Below are positions 1 to 8,588 of a stretch of DNA of 64,000 bases, piece after piece (positions within the stretch are counted from its first letter, which is position 1; every line of letters starts with the position of its first letter). The position numbers were made by a program, and so were the translations under genes. The stretch is from Flavobacterium arcticum (lineage in GTDB: Bacteria > Bacteroidota > Bacteroidia > Flavobacteriales > Flavobacteriaceae), in the NCBI RefSeq assembly GCF_003344925.1, contig NZ_CP031188.1, forward strand, positions 1,052,501-1,116,500, in the 5' to 3' direction. The notes beneath the pieces are model-generated. The model was given only the letters and a program-made list of their open reading frames with translations. It ran no database searches and was not told where the DNA came from.

Positions 1-2
1 GC

Positions 3-1247
3 GAAACATATGGCGCTATAGCAACAGGTTGGGTAAAGTCAAACTTTATTGATCCTGAATTCACTTTTTCGCATATTGGTATGGACTGGCTACAACCCCT
101 ACCAGGCAATGGTATGTATTTCTATTTTTTAGTAATGGGAACATTAGGCATTTTAGTAATGCTTGGGTATAAATACCGCTTTACATTAGGGCTTTATACA
201 ATTATGTGGGCAGGTGTATATTTTATGCAAAAAACATCTTATAACAATCACTATTACCTGTTATTATTAGTATGCCTTATCATGGTTTTTCTTCCAGCAA
301 ATAGATATGCCTCAATAGATGCAAAACAAAACCCTACGCTCAAAAAGCTAACCATGCCTGCTTGGTGCTCAGTAGTAATGATAGCGCAAGTAGCAATAGT
401 ATATTTTTATGCCACAGTAGCAAAATTTTATCCTGATTGGCTAGATGGTACTTTTACTAAAAATCTACTTGCTATGCATAGTGGTAATGGATGGTTTCAT
501 GAAATTGCCTCACAAAAATGGTTTTATATGTTTATTGCCTATGCGGGTATAGCATTCGACTTACTTATAGTACCCTTTTTATTATATAAAAGAACAAGAA
601 CTATAGCACTAATAGCGTCAATTGTATTTCATCTATTCAACTCAATAACATTACAAATAGGTATCTTTCCATTTTTCGCATTAAGTTTTGTAGTTTTCTT
701 TTACCCACCAGAGCGTATTAGGCAAGTGTTTTTCAAGAAAAAACCTGTTGTTACTCATTACGAAACAACAACCGAGAAGCGAAGCATACTTCTCTATTTC
801 TTTATCCCTTATTTTATTATACAGCTATTTCTCCCTATAAGACATCATTTTATAAAAGGAGATGTATTATGGACAGAAGAAGGGCACCGCCTGAGCTGGA
901 GAATGATGCTGCGCAGCAGAAATGGATACACCTATTTTAAGGTGATTAACAAAGCGAATAACGAGCCACTACCCTACCGACCTTTAGATTACATGACCCG
1001 TAAGCAGCTTGGGTCTATGCGCACCAAACCTGATATGCTATGGCAAACAGCACAGCGTATAAAGAAACACTTTAAAGCAGACGGATTTGATGTTGCTGTA
1101 TATGTAACTAGTAAAGCCGGTATAAACGGAGCGCCTATGAAAACATTGATAGACGAGAAAGCTGACCTTGCCGCTGCCGATTGGGATTACTTTTTCCATA
1201 ATGACTGGATTGTACTTTATGATGCCGACGGTAATCGTTTAGAGTAA
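3..1247 (+). CDS. HTTM domain (vitamin K-dependent gamma-carboxylase-like) membrane protein, 5'-partial
   Basis: The reading frame is open from base 3, before the first in-frame ATG at 81, and the upstream residues fit the family, so the gene starts outside the window. About 414 residues remain. Several hydrophobic segments are followed by FNSITLQIGIFPF near residue 215 and then a soluble tail with the LWTEEGHRLSWRMML stretch, both typical of bacterial HTTM proteins that resemble vitamin K-dependent gamma-carboxylase. Family members are polytopic inner-membrane proteins, and the bacterial ones have no firmly known substrate. A carboxylase reaction is therefore only inferred by homology. The gene runs the same way as the next one but is separated from it by 185 bp of AT-rich DNA. 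Confidence 0.75.
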   Translation, partial: ETYGAIATGWVKSNFIDPEFTFSHIGMDWLQPLPGNGMYFYFLVMGTLGILVMLGYKYRFTLGLYTIMWAGVYFMQKTSYNNHYYLLLLVCLIMVFLPANRYASIDAKQNPTLKKLTMPAWCSVVMIAQVAIVYFYATVAKFYPDWLDGTFTKNLLAMHSGNGWFHEIASQKWFYMFIAYAGIAFDLLIVPFLLYKRTRTIALIASIVFHLFNSITLQIGIFPFFALSFVVFFYPPERIRQVFFKKKPVVTHYETTTEKRSILLYFFIPYFIIQLFLPIRHHFIKGDVLWTEEGHRLSWRMMLRSRNGYTYFKVINKANNEPLPYRPLDYMTRKQLGSMRTKPDMLWQTAQRIKKHFKADGFDVAVYVTSKAGINGAPMKTLIDEKADLAAADWDYFFHNDWIVLYDADGNRLE

Positions 1248-1432
1248 ACAGAAAATTATTTCTAAACATATATTAAACTTTTACTAATTCCTCTTAATCT
1301 ATTGTTTTTATAACTAACTTTATATGAATTAATTACCTTTTTAAAACCGAAAAAGGTAGTTGGAGATAACATATACACCCTAAGCTATCTCCTAAATTCC
1401 TAAATAATTTTAGTAACTAAAAAAATAGAATT

Positions 1433-1903
1433 ATGAAAATTTCAAGAGTTATCATTAACGGGATTATCATTTTCATTGGTATAGCACTCTTTTTCTTATT
1501 AATGGAAATTTTAAACCTTACAGATCATGTTTATCTTAGGCTATTCAACTTCGTGTTTGTATTATATGGTGTAAACCTTACTATAAAGCAAAACTATAAA
1601 GACCACATTAATGGTTATTTAACCAATTTATCTTCAGCATTCTTAACTGCTTTTGTAAGTCTTGTAATTGGTATCTTTAGTTTTATTGCTTATGCGAACT
1701 ATAAAGGAGGCGAAGTATATATAGATGAGCATGCTAAAGGCTATATATTTGGTGGCGATCCATCTATTCCACAATTTGCAATGGGACTACTTCTAGAGGG
1801 TATGGCAGCATCTGTAATAGTATCATTTACATTGATGCAAATCTGGAAAAACAAAATAGAACGAATAGATACAGTAGATGACCTTGCCCATAATGAGCAT
1901 TAA
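1433..1903 (+). CDS. Small hypothetical integral membrane protein
   Basis: This 156-residue protein has four likely membrane segments, near residues 5-25, 32-50, 63-88 and 112-138, and an acidic, histidine-containing C terminus ending in EH. I do not recognise the family. The architecture resembles the small four-helix DUF proteins common in Flavobacteriaceae, but that is only a visual likeness. The ATG at 1433 follows an A-rich leader and no upstream start is better. It lies 67 bp upstream of bioB on the same strand. A separate -7 box precedes bioB, so co-transcription is not required. Confidence 0.6.
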   Translation: MKISRVIINGIIIFIGIALFFLLMEILNLTDHVYLRLFNFVFVLYGVNLTIKQNYKDHINGYLTNLSSAFLTAFVSLVIGIFSFIAYANYKGGEVYIDEHAKGYIFGGDPSIPQFAMGLLLEGMAASVIVSFTLMQIWKNKIERIDTVDDLAHNEH

Positions 1904-1938
1904 TCACAGTAGTACTTCATTACATTAACGGAATTTGT

Positions 1939-1946
1939 TACTTTTG
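1939..1946 (+). promoter_or_regulatory. Candidate -7 box of bioB
   Basis: TACTTTTG matches the Bacteroidetes TANNTTTG element and lies 24 bp before the bioB ATG. No TTG is present at the usual -33 distance, so this is a partial promoter match. Confidence 0.4.
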
Positions 1947-1970
1947 GGGCAATAATAAATTTCGTTACTA

Positions 1971-3053
1971 ATGATTAAGAGGCACGACTGGACTAAAGAA
2001 GAAATAATAGCCCTATATAATAAACCTTTAATGGACTTGCTGTATGAAGCAGCAACAGTACATAGAGTACACCACGACCCTAATGTGGTACAAGTATCTA
2101 CACTACTTTCTATAAAAACAGGTGGTTGCCCCGAAGATTGTGGCTATTGCCCACAAGCTGCACGATACCATACTGATGTAGAAGGCAACGACCTTATGTC
2201 GGTACAACAAGTAAAAGCGCAAGCACTACGTGCTAAATCAGGAGGATCATCACGCGTATGTATGGGTGCTGCATGGCGAAATGTTAAAGACGGACCAGAG
2301 TTTGACCAAGTATTAGAAATGGTACGTACTATAAACAAGCTTGATATGGAGGTATGTTGTACACTAGGTATGATAACCGAAAACCAAGCTAAACGACTTG
2401 CCGAAGCAGGGCTATATGCTTACAACCACAACCTTGATACATCTGAAGAATATTATAAAGAAGTAATTTCTACCAGAGGGTATGAAGACCGCCTACAAAC
2501 TATAGATAATGTTAGAAAAACTAATGTTACTGTATGTAGTGGTGGTATTATTGGTATGGGCGAAAGTGTAGAAGATAGAGCAGGAATGGTAGTAGCATTA
2601 GCCTCTCTAAATCCGCAACCCGAATCAGTACCTATAAACGCATTAGTAGCTGTAGAGGGTACACCAATGGAAGAAGAAAAACCTGTAGAAATATGGGAAA
2701 TGATACGTATGGTAGCTACCACTCGTATTGTAATGCCCGAAACACAAGTAAGACTATCGGCAGGAAGAACACAAATGAGCCGTGAAGGACAAGCCATGTG
2801 CTTTTTTGCAGGTGCCAACTCTATTTTTGCAGGAGATAAATTACTTACCACACCTAACCCTGATGTTAACGAAGACATGAAAATGTTTGAGATGCTAGGC
2901 ATGATACCACAAAAACCTTTTACTAAAGTTTCACAACCACAAACTGTAGAAGCTGCTGACTCGGAATATGCACCACTAGGAGAAAAACCAAGATGGACAC
3001 GTCCAGGTCACACTATAGAGCGTAACCTTGAAGCTTCGGGTAAAAAAGCATAA
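1971..3053 (+). CDS. bioB: Biotin synthase BioB
   Basis: Radical-SAM enzyme that inserts sulfur into dethiobiotin in the last step of biotin synthesis. The 360-residue protein has the CX3CX2C [4Fe-4S] motif at Cys53, Cys57 and Cys60. The [2Fe-2S] ligand positions are visible at Cys97, Cys129 or Cys130, and Cys189, with the arginine ligand in RLSAGR at 261-266. YNHNLDTSEEYY near 151 is also characteristic. Length and motif spacing are normal. The product depends on Fe-S supply, which links it loosely to the SUF genes at the other end of the window, and biotin is used by the AccB-AccC pair at 8008-9935. No other bio gene is adjacent. A strong terminator follows. Confidence 0.97.
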   Translation: MIKRHDWTKEEIIALYNKPLMDLLYEAATVHRVHHDPNVVQVSTLLSIKTGGCPEDCGYCPQAARYHTDVEGNDLMSVQQVKAQALRAKSGGSSRVCMGAAWRNVKDGPEFDQVLEMVRTINKLDMEVCCTLGMITENQAKRLAEAGLYAYNHNLDTSEEYYKEVISTRGYEDRLQTIDNVRKTNVTVCSGGIIGMGESVEDRAGMVVALASLNPQPESVPINALVAVEGTPMEEEKPVEIWEMIRMVATTRIVMPETQVRLSAGRTQMSREGQAMCFFAGANSIFAGDKLLTTPNPDVNEDMKMFEMLGMIPQKPFTKVSQPQTVEAADSEYAPLGEKPRWTRPGHTIERNLEASGKKA

Positions 3054-3071
3054 ACATTCAAAGCAATAAAT

Positions 3072-3108
3072 AAAAAAGCTCTCTTACGACTGTAAGAGAG
3101 CTTTTTTT
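3072..3108 (+). terminator. Rho-independent terminator after bioB
   Basis: GCTCTCTTAC pairs with GTAAGAGAGC around a four-base loop, and the stem is extended by flanking A and T runs. Seven T residues follow. Confidence 0.85.
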
Positions 3109-3282
3109 ATACCCCAATTATGAAATTATCACATATAACATCAATTTTATGAAAACTTTAAACAGAATATACTGAATGTTGTAAAAATAATTATCTTTAT
3201 CGAGCTTATATGCATTAGTATTTAGTAACTAATATAATACATATAGGCTAATATCCACCAAACCTAAAGTTTATTCATACCA

Positions 3283-3439
3283 ATGAAAAGAGTTTACTTA
3301 TCGCTACTTATTGCCCTGTTAGGCTTTACCGATATGAGTGCCCAACAGGATCCGCATTACACGCAGTACATGTATAACATGAACGTTATAAACCCAGCCT
3401 ATGCGGGGTCTAAAGAAAACCTAGCCTTTGGGCTTTTAT
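3283..3439 (+). pseudogene. 5' fragment of a porP/sprF-family gene
   Basis: The first 52 codons encode a signal peptide ending near SAQ and the start of a PorP/SprF outer-membrane protein (QDPHYTQYMYNMNVINPAYAG). They match the N terminus of the intact gene at 47485. Bases 3313-3439 are identical to 47515-47641 with no mismatch, while the first 30 bases of the two genes differ. Homology stops at 3439, where adhesin sequence begins in another frame. Frame 1 runs on to a stop at 3532-3534, giving an 83-residue product with a basic, out-of-frame tail. PorP/SprF proteins normally have about 300 residues and partner T9SS type B cargo. This fragment cannot make a barrel. Confidence 0.85.
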
Positions 3440-4162
3440 GGAGAAATTATAGCAGGAGCAACAGAAAACATTTATATCGCCGAGGCCGTAGGAAGCTACA
3501 CCGTAGAAGCCATAAGCGCAACAGGCTGTATTAGCGACCCTATTGAACCTGTAACAGTAACACAAAGTGGACCCGCCAGTGTAATAGGCGTAGGCTTTAG
3601 CGTGACCAATGCCTTTAGTGACGACCAAGTAATCACTGTATTTGTAGAAGGCTATGGCGACTATGAGTACCAATTAGAAAATGGACCATGGCAAGACAGT
3701 AACATCTTTACAGGTGTTATCCCGAGAAGCACCGCCTATACCGTACACGTACGTGATAAAGACGCCTGTTCAGACTTCGTAGTAGACATCCCAGATGTTA
3801 ATGTGATTGACTATCCAAGGTTCTTCACTCCAAATGGTGATGGTTATAATGATTATTGGAACATCTATGGTTTATCGAGCCAAGGTGGAGCCGAGATCTA
3901 TATCTTTGACCGTTATGGCAAACTCATCAAACAAATTAGTTCACAAGGAGAAGGCTGGGATGGTACCTACAACGGAAGCCCAATGCCAGCAGATGATTAC
4001 TGGTTTACCGTAACATATGTAGAGCAGATAACCACTATAGAGACCCTTAGAGATGCAAATGGTAATGTTATTAATGATCCTGTTACTGACGAGCCTGTTA
4101 CAGGTGAAGTGACACGAATGGTAACTAGAGAGTTTAAAGCTCACTTTGCGCTTAAGAGATAA
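3440..4162 (+). pseudogene. 3' fragment of a T9SS type B (gliding motility-associated) adhesin gene
   Basis: About 240 codons in frame 2 encode the end of a large secreted protein. An Ig/SprB-like repeat segment (residues such as GSYTVEAISATGC) is followed by the canonical type B sorting domain, seen as FFTPNGDGYND, IFDRYGKLI, GWDGTYNG and the final FKAHFALKR. The frame is open only a few codons upstream of the junction, and there is no ATG or leader, so translation probably does not start here. Type B domains direct export through the type IX secretion system and need a PorP/SprF partner. In an intact locus the adhesin precedes porP, so the reversed order seen here points to a deletion joining two neighbouring sets. 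Its C-terminal sequence differs from that of the adhesin at 40401. Confidence 0.85.
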
Positions 4163-4175
4163 TAATAGTTCACTT

Positions 4176-4223
4176 ACAACAACAAATAAGGGCTACCAAA
4201 TGGTAGCCCTTATTTGTTGTTGT
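4176..4223. terminator. Bidirectional terminator between the adhesin fragment and ribE
   Basis: This is a 23-bp perfect hairpin with a two-base loop, and its core GGGCTACCA pairs with TGGTAGCCC. A-rich and T-rich flanks allow it to serve both convergent genes. Confidence 0.85.
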
Positions 4224-4243
4224 ATTTTAAATAGAAACTCTTT

Positions 4244-4834
4244 TTAGTTTCTTAATTCTTGTAAGCGGGCAACATATTTACCTATTACATCAAATTCAAG
4301 GTTGACTATACTGCCTACTTTGAAGTCTTTAAAATTGGTATGTTCGTAGGTATAAGGTATAATTGCTACGCTAAATTCATTTGTTTTTGAATTTACAACG
4401 GTAAGGCTTACTCCATTTACGGTTATCGAGCCTTTTTCAATCGTAATATTATGTTGGTCTGTGTTGTATTCAAATGTAAAATACCAACTTCCGTTGACTT
4501 CTTCTATATGTTTACATACTGCCGTTTGGTCTACATGTCCTTGCACAATATGTCCATCTAGCCTATCGCCTAGTTTCATGGCTCTCTCTAGGTTTACGCT
4601 GTCGCCTTCTTGCCAATGCCCTAAGTTCGTTTTTTCAATCGTTTCTTTAATAGCGGTAACAGTATAGTTGTTACCCTCTATAGCCACGACTGTAAGGCAT
4701 ATACCATTGTGTGAAACACTTTGATCTATTTTAAGCTCATTTGTAATAGTGCTTGTTATCGTTATATTGATATTGCTGCCGTCTTTCGAGATTTGTTTAA
4801 TACTTCCCGAGGTTTCAATTATTCCTGTAAACAT
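4244..4834 (-). CDS. ribE: Riboflavin synthase (alpha subunit)
   Basis: Catalyses dismutation of 6,7-dimethyl-8-ribityllumazine to riboflavin. The 196-residue protein begins MFTGIIE, the hallmark N terminus. It contains two lumazine-binding repeats, shown by the paired motifs NGICLTV (43-49) and NGVSLTV (140-146), with GHIVQGHVDQT at 94-104. Length is typical. It stands alone on the minus strand, divergent from pdxA with a 54-bp gap, and shares the bidirectional terminator at 4176-4223. No FMN riboswitch is visible in the short leader. The gene is called ribE or ribC depending on species. Confidence 0.95.
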   Translation of the reverse strand: MFTGIIETSGSIKQISKDGSNINITITSTITNELKIDQSVSHNGICLTVVAIEGNNYTVTAIKETIEKTNLGHWQEGDSVNLERAMKLGDRLDGHIVQGHVDQTAVCKHIEEVNGSWYFTFEYNTDQHNITIEKGSITVNGVSLTVVNSKTNEFSVAIIPYTYEHTNFKDFKVGSIVNLEFDVIGKYVARLQELRN

Positions 4835-4850
4835 CCTTGATTTATTTTAC

Positions 4851-4858
4851 TAAATTTG
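4851..4858 (+). promoter_or_regulatory. Candidate -7 box of pdxA
   Basis: TAAATTTG fits TANNTTTG and lies 30 bp before the pdxA ATG. The nearest TTG upstream (4837-4839) is only 11 bp away, so the -33 element is uncertain. Confidence 0.4.
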
Positions 4859-4864
4859 TACAAT

Positions 4865-4895
4865 CAAAAGTAGCAATAAAACAGCATCATGACAA
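4865..4895 (-). promoter_or_regulatory. Candidate ribE promoter
   Basis: On the minus strand TTG (4893-4895), a 20-bp spacer and TACTTTTG (4865-4872) match the Flavobacterium consensus. The -33 element lies over the first codons of pdxA, so the two divergent promoters interlock. Confidence 0.55.
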
Positions 4896-5938
4896 GAAAA
4901 GCAGAGAATGTAATTGTAGGAGTATCAATAGGCGACCTTAACGGAGTGGGGAGCGAAGTGATACTAAAGACATTTCAGGATACCCGTATGCTTGAATTTT
5001 GTACACCCGTTATTTTTGGTAATGTAAAAATACTATCGTTTATAAAGAAGGTATTAAACATTAATTGTAATGTATATGGTATTGATAGTCTTGATCAAGT
5101 GGTGCCAGGTAAGCTTAATGTGCTTAATGTTTGGAAAGAAGGTGTTAATATCGATTTTGGTAAGAATGATGATACTATAGGCAAGTATGCTATACAGTCT
5201 TTTACGGCTGCTGTAGCTGCGCTTAAAGCCAAGGATATAGATGTGCTTGTAACGGCACCTATAAACAAATACAATATACAATCGGAAGATTTTAAATTCC
5301 CAGGACATACAGATTATCTTGATAAAGAGCTTGAGGGAGATGCATTAATGTTTATGGTGCAAGATGACCTTAGAGTAGGATTGCTTACAGATCATATTCC
5401 GGTAAATGAAGTGTCGGCACATCTTACAGAGGCTTTAATAAGAAAAAAAATATTAACGATAAATAAATCGTTGAAAGAAGATTTTAGAGTAAATCGACCT
5501 AAAATTGCTGTGCTAGGTGTTAATCCACATAGTGGTGATAATGGTGTGATAGGGCATGAAGATGACGATGTAGTAAAGCCTGCGCTTAAAAAACTCTTTG
5601 AAGAGGGAGTAATGGTTTTTGGTCCTTACTCTGCTGATAGCTTTTTTGGTAGTGGGCAGTATGAAAAGTATGATGCTGTTATTGCGGCATATCATGACCA
5701 AGGATTGATACCATTTAAAACACTCTCTTTTGGTAAGGGTGTAAATTATACAGCAGGACTAGAGGGGATTCGCACATCGCCCGATCATGGTACTGCTTAT
5801 GAGATAGCAGGGAAAGGTATTGCTGATAATAATTCATTTAAAGAGGCAGTATATCTTGCTCTTGATATTTATAATCACAGACAAGAATATGCCGATGTAA
5901 CTAAAAATCCGTTGAAAACCAGAGAGAAACAGTTGTAA
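4889..5938 (+). CDS. pdxA: 4-hydroxythreonine-4-phosphate dehydrogenase PdxA
   Basis: NAD-dependent oxidation of 4-phosphohydroxy-L-threonine in the DXP-dependent branch of pyridoxal 5'-phosphate synthesis. The 349-residue product begins with GVSIGDLNGVGSEV. It carries the metal-binding histidine regions FPGHTDYLD (about 134-142) and AAYHDQGLIPFK (about 266-277), followed by GLEGIRTSPDHGTAYEIAGKG, all diagnostic of PdxA. Length is usual. The next genes on this strand, DUF177 and rpmF, have their own full promoter at 5962-5989, so pdxA appears to be its own unit. Confidence 0.96.
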   Translation: MTRKAENVIVGVSIGDLNGVGSEVILKTFQDTRMLEFCTPVIFGNVKILSFIKKVLNINCNVYGIDSLDQVVPGKLNVLNVWKEGVNIDFGKNDDTIGKYAIQSFTAAVAALKAKDIDVLVTAPINKYNIQSEDFKFPGHTDYLDKELEGDALMFMVQDDLRVGLLTDHIPVNEVSAHLTEALIRKKILTINKSLKEDFRVNRPKIAVLGVNPHSGDNGVIGHEDDDVVKPALKKLFEEGVMVFGPYSADSFFGSGQYEKYDAVIAAYHDQGLIPFKTLSFGKGVNYTAGLEGIRTSPDHGTAYEIAGKGIADNNSFKEAVYLALDIYNHRQEYADVTKNPLKTREKQL

Positions 5939-5961
5939 ACAAAAAAATGTTGATAACATGT

Positions 5962-5989
5962 TTGGAATTGCAATAATTTTTTATCTTTG
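5962..5989 (+). promoter_or_regulatory. Promoter of the DUF177-rpmF unit
   Basis: TTG (5962-5964), a 17-bp spacer and TATCTTTG (5982-5989) give an exact match to the Bacteroidetes housekeeping promoter. The expected start near 5996 leaves a leader of roughly 78 nt before the ATG at 6074. Confidence 0.7.
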
Positions 5990-6073
5990 CACGCTCAAAA
6001 CTGTTGTAACGGAATGATTTTGCGACTGTTTGGATGGCAATAAGCGGTTTTGATAATTTTAAAAACTGGCGAA

Positions 6074-6616
6074 ATGAAAGTGAATAAAGAATTTTTAATC
6101 CCTTTTGTAGGATTAAAGCAAGGTAAGCACCAGTTTGATTTTGATATAGATAAGACGTTCTTTGATGCTTTTGATTTTGACGAGTATAACGATGTCAATA
6201 TCAAGGTAGATATGGTTTTGGAGAAGCAAAGCACCATGTTTGAGCTACATTTTAACCACAAGGGTACTGTAAATGTTCCGTGTGACCTTAGTAATGAGGA
6301 TTTTGATTTGCCAGTAGAAGGCAATATGAAAATTGTAGTAAAATTTGGTGATGAGTTTAATGATGAAAATGATGAGATACTTGTATTACAACATGGCGAT
6401 TATCAGGTAGATGTAACACAGTACATTTATGAGATGATTGTATTATCAGTACCTTCAAAACGAGTACATCCAGGATTTAGCGATGGCACTATGGATGCCG
6501 ATATACTGGATAAACTAGACGAGCTTGCCCCAAAGGCACAACTGGAAGACGAACAAGAAGAGAATGAAATAGATCCCCGATGGGACGAATTAAAAAAATT
6601 ATTAACGGATAAATAA
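6074..6616 (+). CDS. DUF177 (YceD-like) protein
   Basis: This acidic protein of 180 residues starts MKVNKEFLIPF. The ATG at 6074 is preferred to an upstream TTG at 6050 because the family begins here. The residues FELHFNHKGTVNVPCDLSNEDFDLPVEG fit the DUF177/YceD core, although the usual pair of cysteines is reduced to one. In many bacteria, plants included, this family sits directly upstream of rpmF and is linked to 23S rRNA or L32 maturation. The exact reaction is not settled. Here it lies 9 bp upstream of rpmF, as expected. Confidence 0.85.
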   Translation: MKVNKEFLIPFVGLKQGKHQFDFDIDKTFFDAFDFDEYNDVNIKVDMVLEKQSTMFELHFNHKGTVNVPCDLSNEDFDLPVEGNMKIVVKFGDEFNDENDEILVLQHGDYQVDVTQYIYEMIVLSVPSKRVHPGFSDGTMDADILDKLDELAPKAQLEDEQEENEIDPRWDELKKLLTDK

Positions 6617-6625
6617 TATAGTAAA

Positions 6626-6820
6626 ATGGCGCATCCTAAGAGAAAAATATCGAAAACGAGAAGGGATAAAAGAAGAACGCATTACAAAGCGTCTGTACCA
6701 CAGATAGCTACATGTCCTGTAACTGGAGAAGCACACCTTTACCACAGAGCTTACTGGCATGAAGGTAAAATGTACTACAGAGGTCAGGTTGTTATTGATA
6801 AACAAGAAGCAGTAGCTTAA
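6626..6820 (+). CDS. rpmF: 50S ribosomal protein L32
   Basis: This is a basic 64-residue protein beginning [20 protein letters not shown], the standard L32 N terminus, followed by [18 protein letters not shown]. Only one cysteine of the zinc ribbon seen in some L32 proteins remains, so this is a zinc-independent form. It is translated with the DUF177 gene (9-bp gap) and followed immediately by a terminator, which separates it from fabH. Confidence 0.97.
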   Translation: MAHPKRKISKTRRDKRRTHYKASVPQIATCPVTGEAHLYHRAYWHEGKMYYRGQVVIDKQEAVA

Positions 6821-6840
6821 ATAGTATAAGGAACTGAGGA

Positions 6841-6869
6841 AAAACTCTCACTAAAGTGAGGGTTTTTTT
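6841..6869 (+). terminator. Terminator after rpmF
   Basis: ACTCTCACT pairs with AGTGAGGGT (one G-T pair) around a two-base loop, followed by a T run. Confidence 0.8.
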
Positions 6870-6982
6870 GTTAAATACCCTTTAGTTTTAATTTAAGGTA
6901 ACTAATTACAATCCTTTTTGTAAATTTTTTGTAATTTCCACCACTTTTCAAATCAAGTGATTTGGATTGAAAAATTTATCCT

Positions 6983-7981
6983 ATGAGTAAAATAACAGCA
7001 GCCATAACAGCCGTTGGTGCATATGTTCCTGATTTTGTATTATCTAATAAGGTTTTAGAGACTATGGTAGATACAAATGATGAGTGGATAACCAGCCGAA
7101 CTGGTATTAAAGAAAGGCGCATTCTTAAAGATAAAGACAAAGGTACATCATACTTAGCCATAAAGGCAGCCGAAAATTTGCTGCAAAAGTCGGGTACTAA
7201 CCCTGCTGAAATTGATTTGGTATTGCTGGCAACAGTAACTCCAGATTTGCCCGTTGCGGCTACGGCGGTATATGTAGCAACACAAATAGGTGCTGTAAAT
7301 GCATTTGCTTATGACTTGCAAGCAGCATGCTCTAGTTTTTTATATGGTATGTCTACAGCGGCAGCCTATATAGAAAGTGGTCGTTATAAAAAAGTATTAG
7401 TAATAGGCGCCGATAAGATGTCGTCTATTATAGATTATACTGACAGGGCTACCTGTATAATTTTTGGCGATGGCGCAGGAGCAGCCCTTTTTGAACCCAA
7501 CCATGAAGGTCTAGGTCTACAAGACGAAATTTTAAGAAGTGACGGTATAGGTCGTGAGTTTCTTAAAATTCCTGCAGGAGGCTCTTTACTGCCACCTTCG
7601 CATGAAACAGTTGATAATAAACAACATTATGTCTTTCAGGACGGTAAAACCGTTTTTAAATATGCAGTGTCTAATATGGCAGACATTAGCGAGCAGATAA
7701 TGCAGCGCAATAATCTTACAAACGATGATGTAAATTGGCTGGTATCGCACCAAGCTAATAAAAGAATTATTGATGCTACATCATCACGAATGAAACTCGA
7801 TGAGTCTAAAGTGCTCATAAATATCGAAAAATACGGCAATACTACATCTGCCACTTTACCCTTACTCCTAAACGATTTCGAACACCAGTTTAAAAAAGGT
7901 GACACCCTTATATTTGCTTCTTTTGGAGGTGGGTTTACATGGGGGTCTATCTACTTAAAGTGGGCGTACGACAAAAAATAA
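6983..7981 (+). CDS. fabH: Beta-ketoacyl-ACP synthase III FabH
   Basis: Condenses acetyl-CoA (or branched acyl-CoA) with malonyl-ACP to start fatty acid synthesis. The 332-residue protein has the full catalytic triad: Cys116 in AACSSF, His256 in SHQANKR and Asn286 in YGNTTSA. The N-terminal [17 protein letters not shown] motif is also typical. It leads the fabH-accB-accC group, 26 bp upstream of accB, coupling initiation to malonyl-CoA supply. plsX, which often precedes fabH elsewhere, is absent from this spot. Confidence 0.97.
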   Translation: MSKITAAITAVGAYVPDFVLSNKVLETMVDTNDEWITSRTGIKERRILKDKDKGTSYLAIKAAENLLQKSGTNPAEIDLVLLATVTPDLPVAATAVYVATQIGAVNAFAYDLQAACSSFLYGMSTAAAYIESGRYKKVLVIGADKMSSIIDYTDRATCIIFGDGAGAALFEPNHEGLGLQDEILRSDGIGREFLKIPAGGSLLPPSHETVDNKQHYVFQDGKTVFKYAVSNMADISEQIMQRNNLTNDDVNWLVSHQANKRIIDATSSRMKLDESKVLINIEKYGNTTSATLPLLLNDFEHQFKKGDTLIFASFGGGFTWGSIYLKWAYDKK

Positions 7982-8007
7982 ACAAACTAAAACAAAATTC
8001 GGAAATT

Positions 8008-8493
8008 ATGGATATCAGAGAAATTCAAAACCTAATAAAGTTTGTAGCTAAGTCCGGAGCTACTGAAGTAAAGTTAGAAATGGATGATGTAAAGATCACC
8101 ATAAAAACTACTACAGAAAGCGGAACTCCCGAAACTACCTATGTTCAGCACCTTCCTGTAAGTCAAGCATTGCCACAGGCATCAGCACCACAACCTGCTG
8201 CACCTACAGCACCTGCAGTTGCAGAGCCAGTTGCTACTAATGATGATGACAAGTATATCACTATCAAGTCACCAATTATTGGTACATTATATAGAAAACC
8301 TTCGCCAGATAAAGCACCATTTGTAGAAGTGGGTACTAGCATTTCTAAAGGAGATGTAGTTTGTGTTATCGAGGCAATGAAGTTATTTAACGAGATCGAA
8401 TCTGAGGTGTCAGGTAAAATTGTAAAAGTATTAGTTGATGATTCTTCTCCAGTAGAATTTGACCAACCTTTATTCTTGGTAGATCCATCATAA
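8008..8493 (+). CDS. accB: Biotin carboxyl carrier protein AccB
   Basis: Carrier subunit of acetyl-CoA carboxylase. The 161-residue protein begins [13 protein letters not shown]. This ATG is chosen over an upstream in-frame start inside fabH because the family N terminus starts here. An N-terminal helix region is followed by an Ala/Pro-rich linker (about 50-77) and a biotinyl domain with the biotinylation motif EAMKLFN, which places the modified lysine at Lys125. The linker composition ([19 protein letters not shown]) is normal. The protein needs biotin, whose last synthetic step is encoded at 1971-3053. It is followed by accC after 95 bp. Confidence 0.95.
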   Translation: MDIREIQNLIKFVAKSGATEVKLEMDDVKITIKTTTESGTPETTYVQHLPVSQALPQASAPQPAAPTAPAVAEPVATNDDDKYITIKSPIIGTLYRKPSPDKAPFVEVGTSISKGDVVCVIEAMKLFNEIESEVSGKIVKVLVDDSSPVEFDQPLFLVDPS

Positions 8494-8588
8494 AGAAATT
8501 TTAAATACTAAATTATGAGTAGCAAATGTTGTTTGCTATTTTGAGAAATAATTTAAAATTTAGAATTCAAAATTTAAAATTTCAAGCG

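Noticed and set aside
2144..2902. Minus-strand open frames of 64 and 149 residues inside bioB
   Set aside because: They lie opposite an intact, fully recognisable bioB and have Ser/Thr/Ile-rich composition typical of antisense shadows.
7939..8007. Longer accB start inside fabH
   Set aside because: It adds a tail unlike the family, and the ATG at 8008 gives the standard N terminus.
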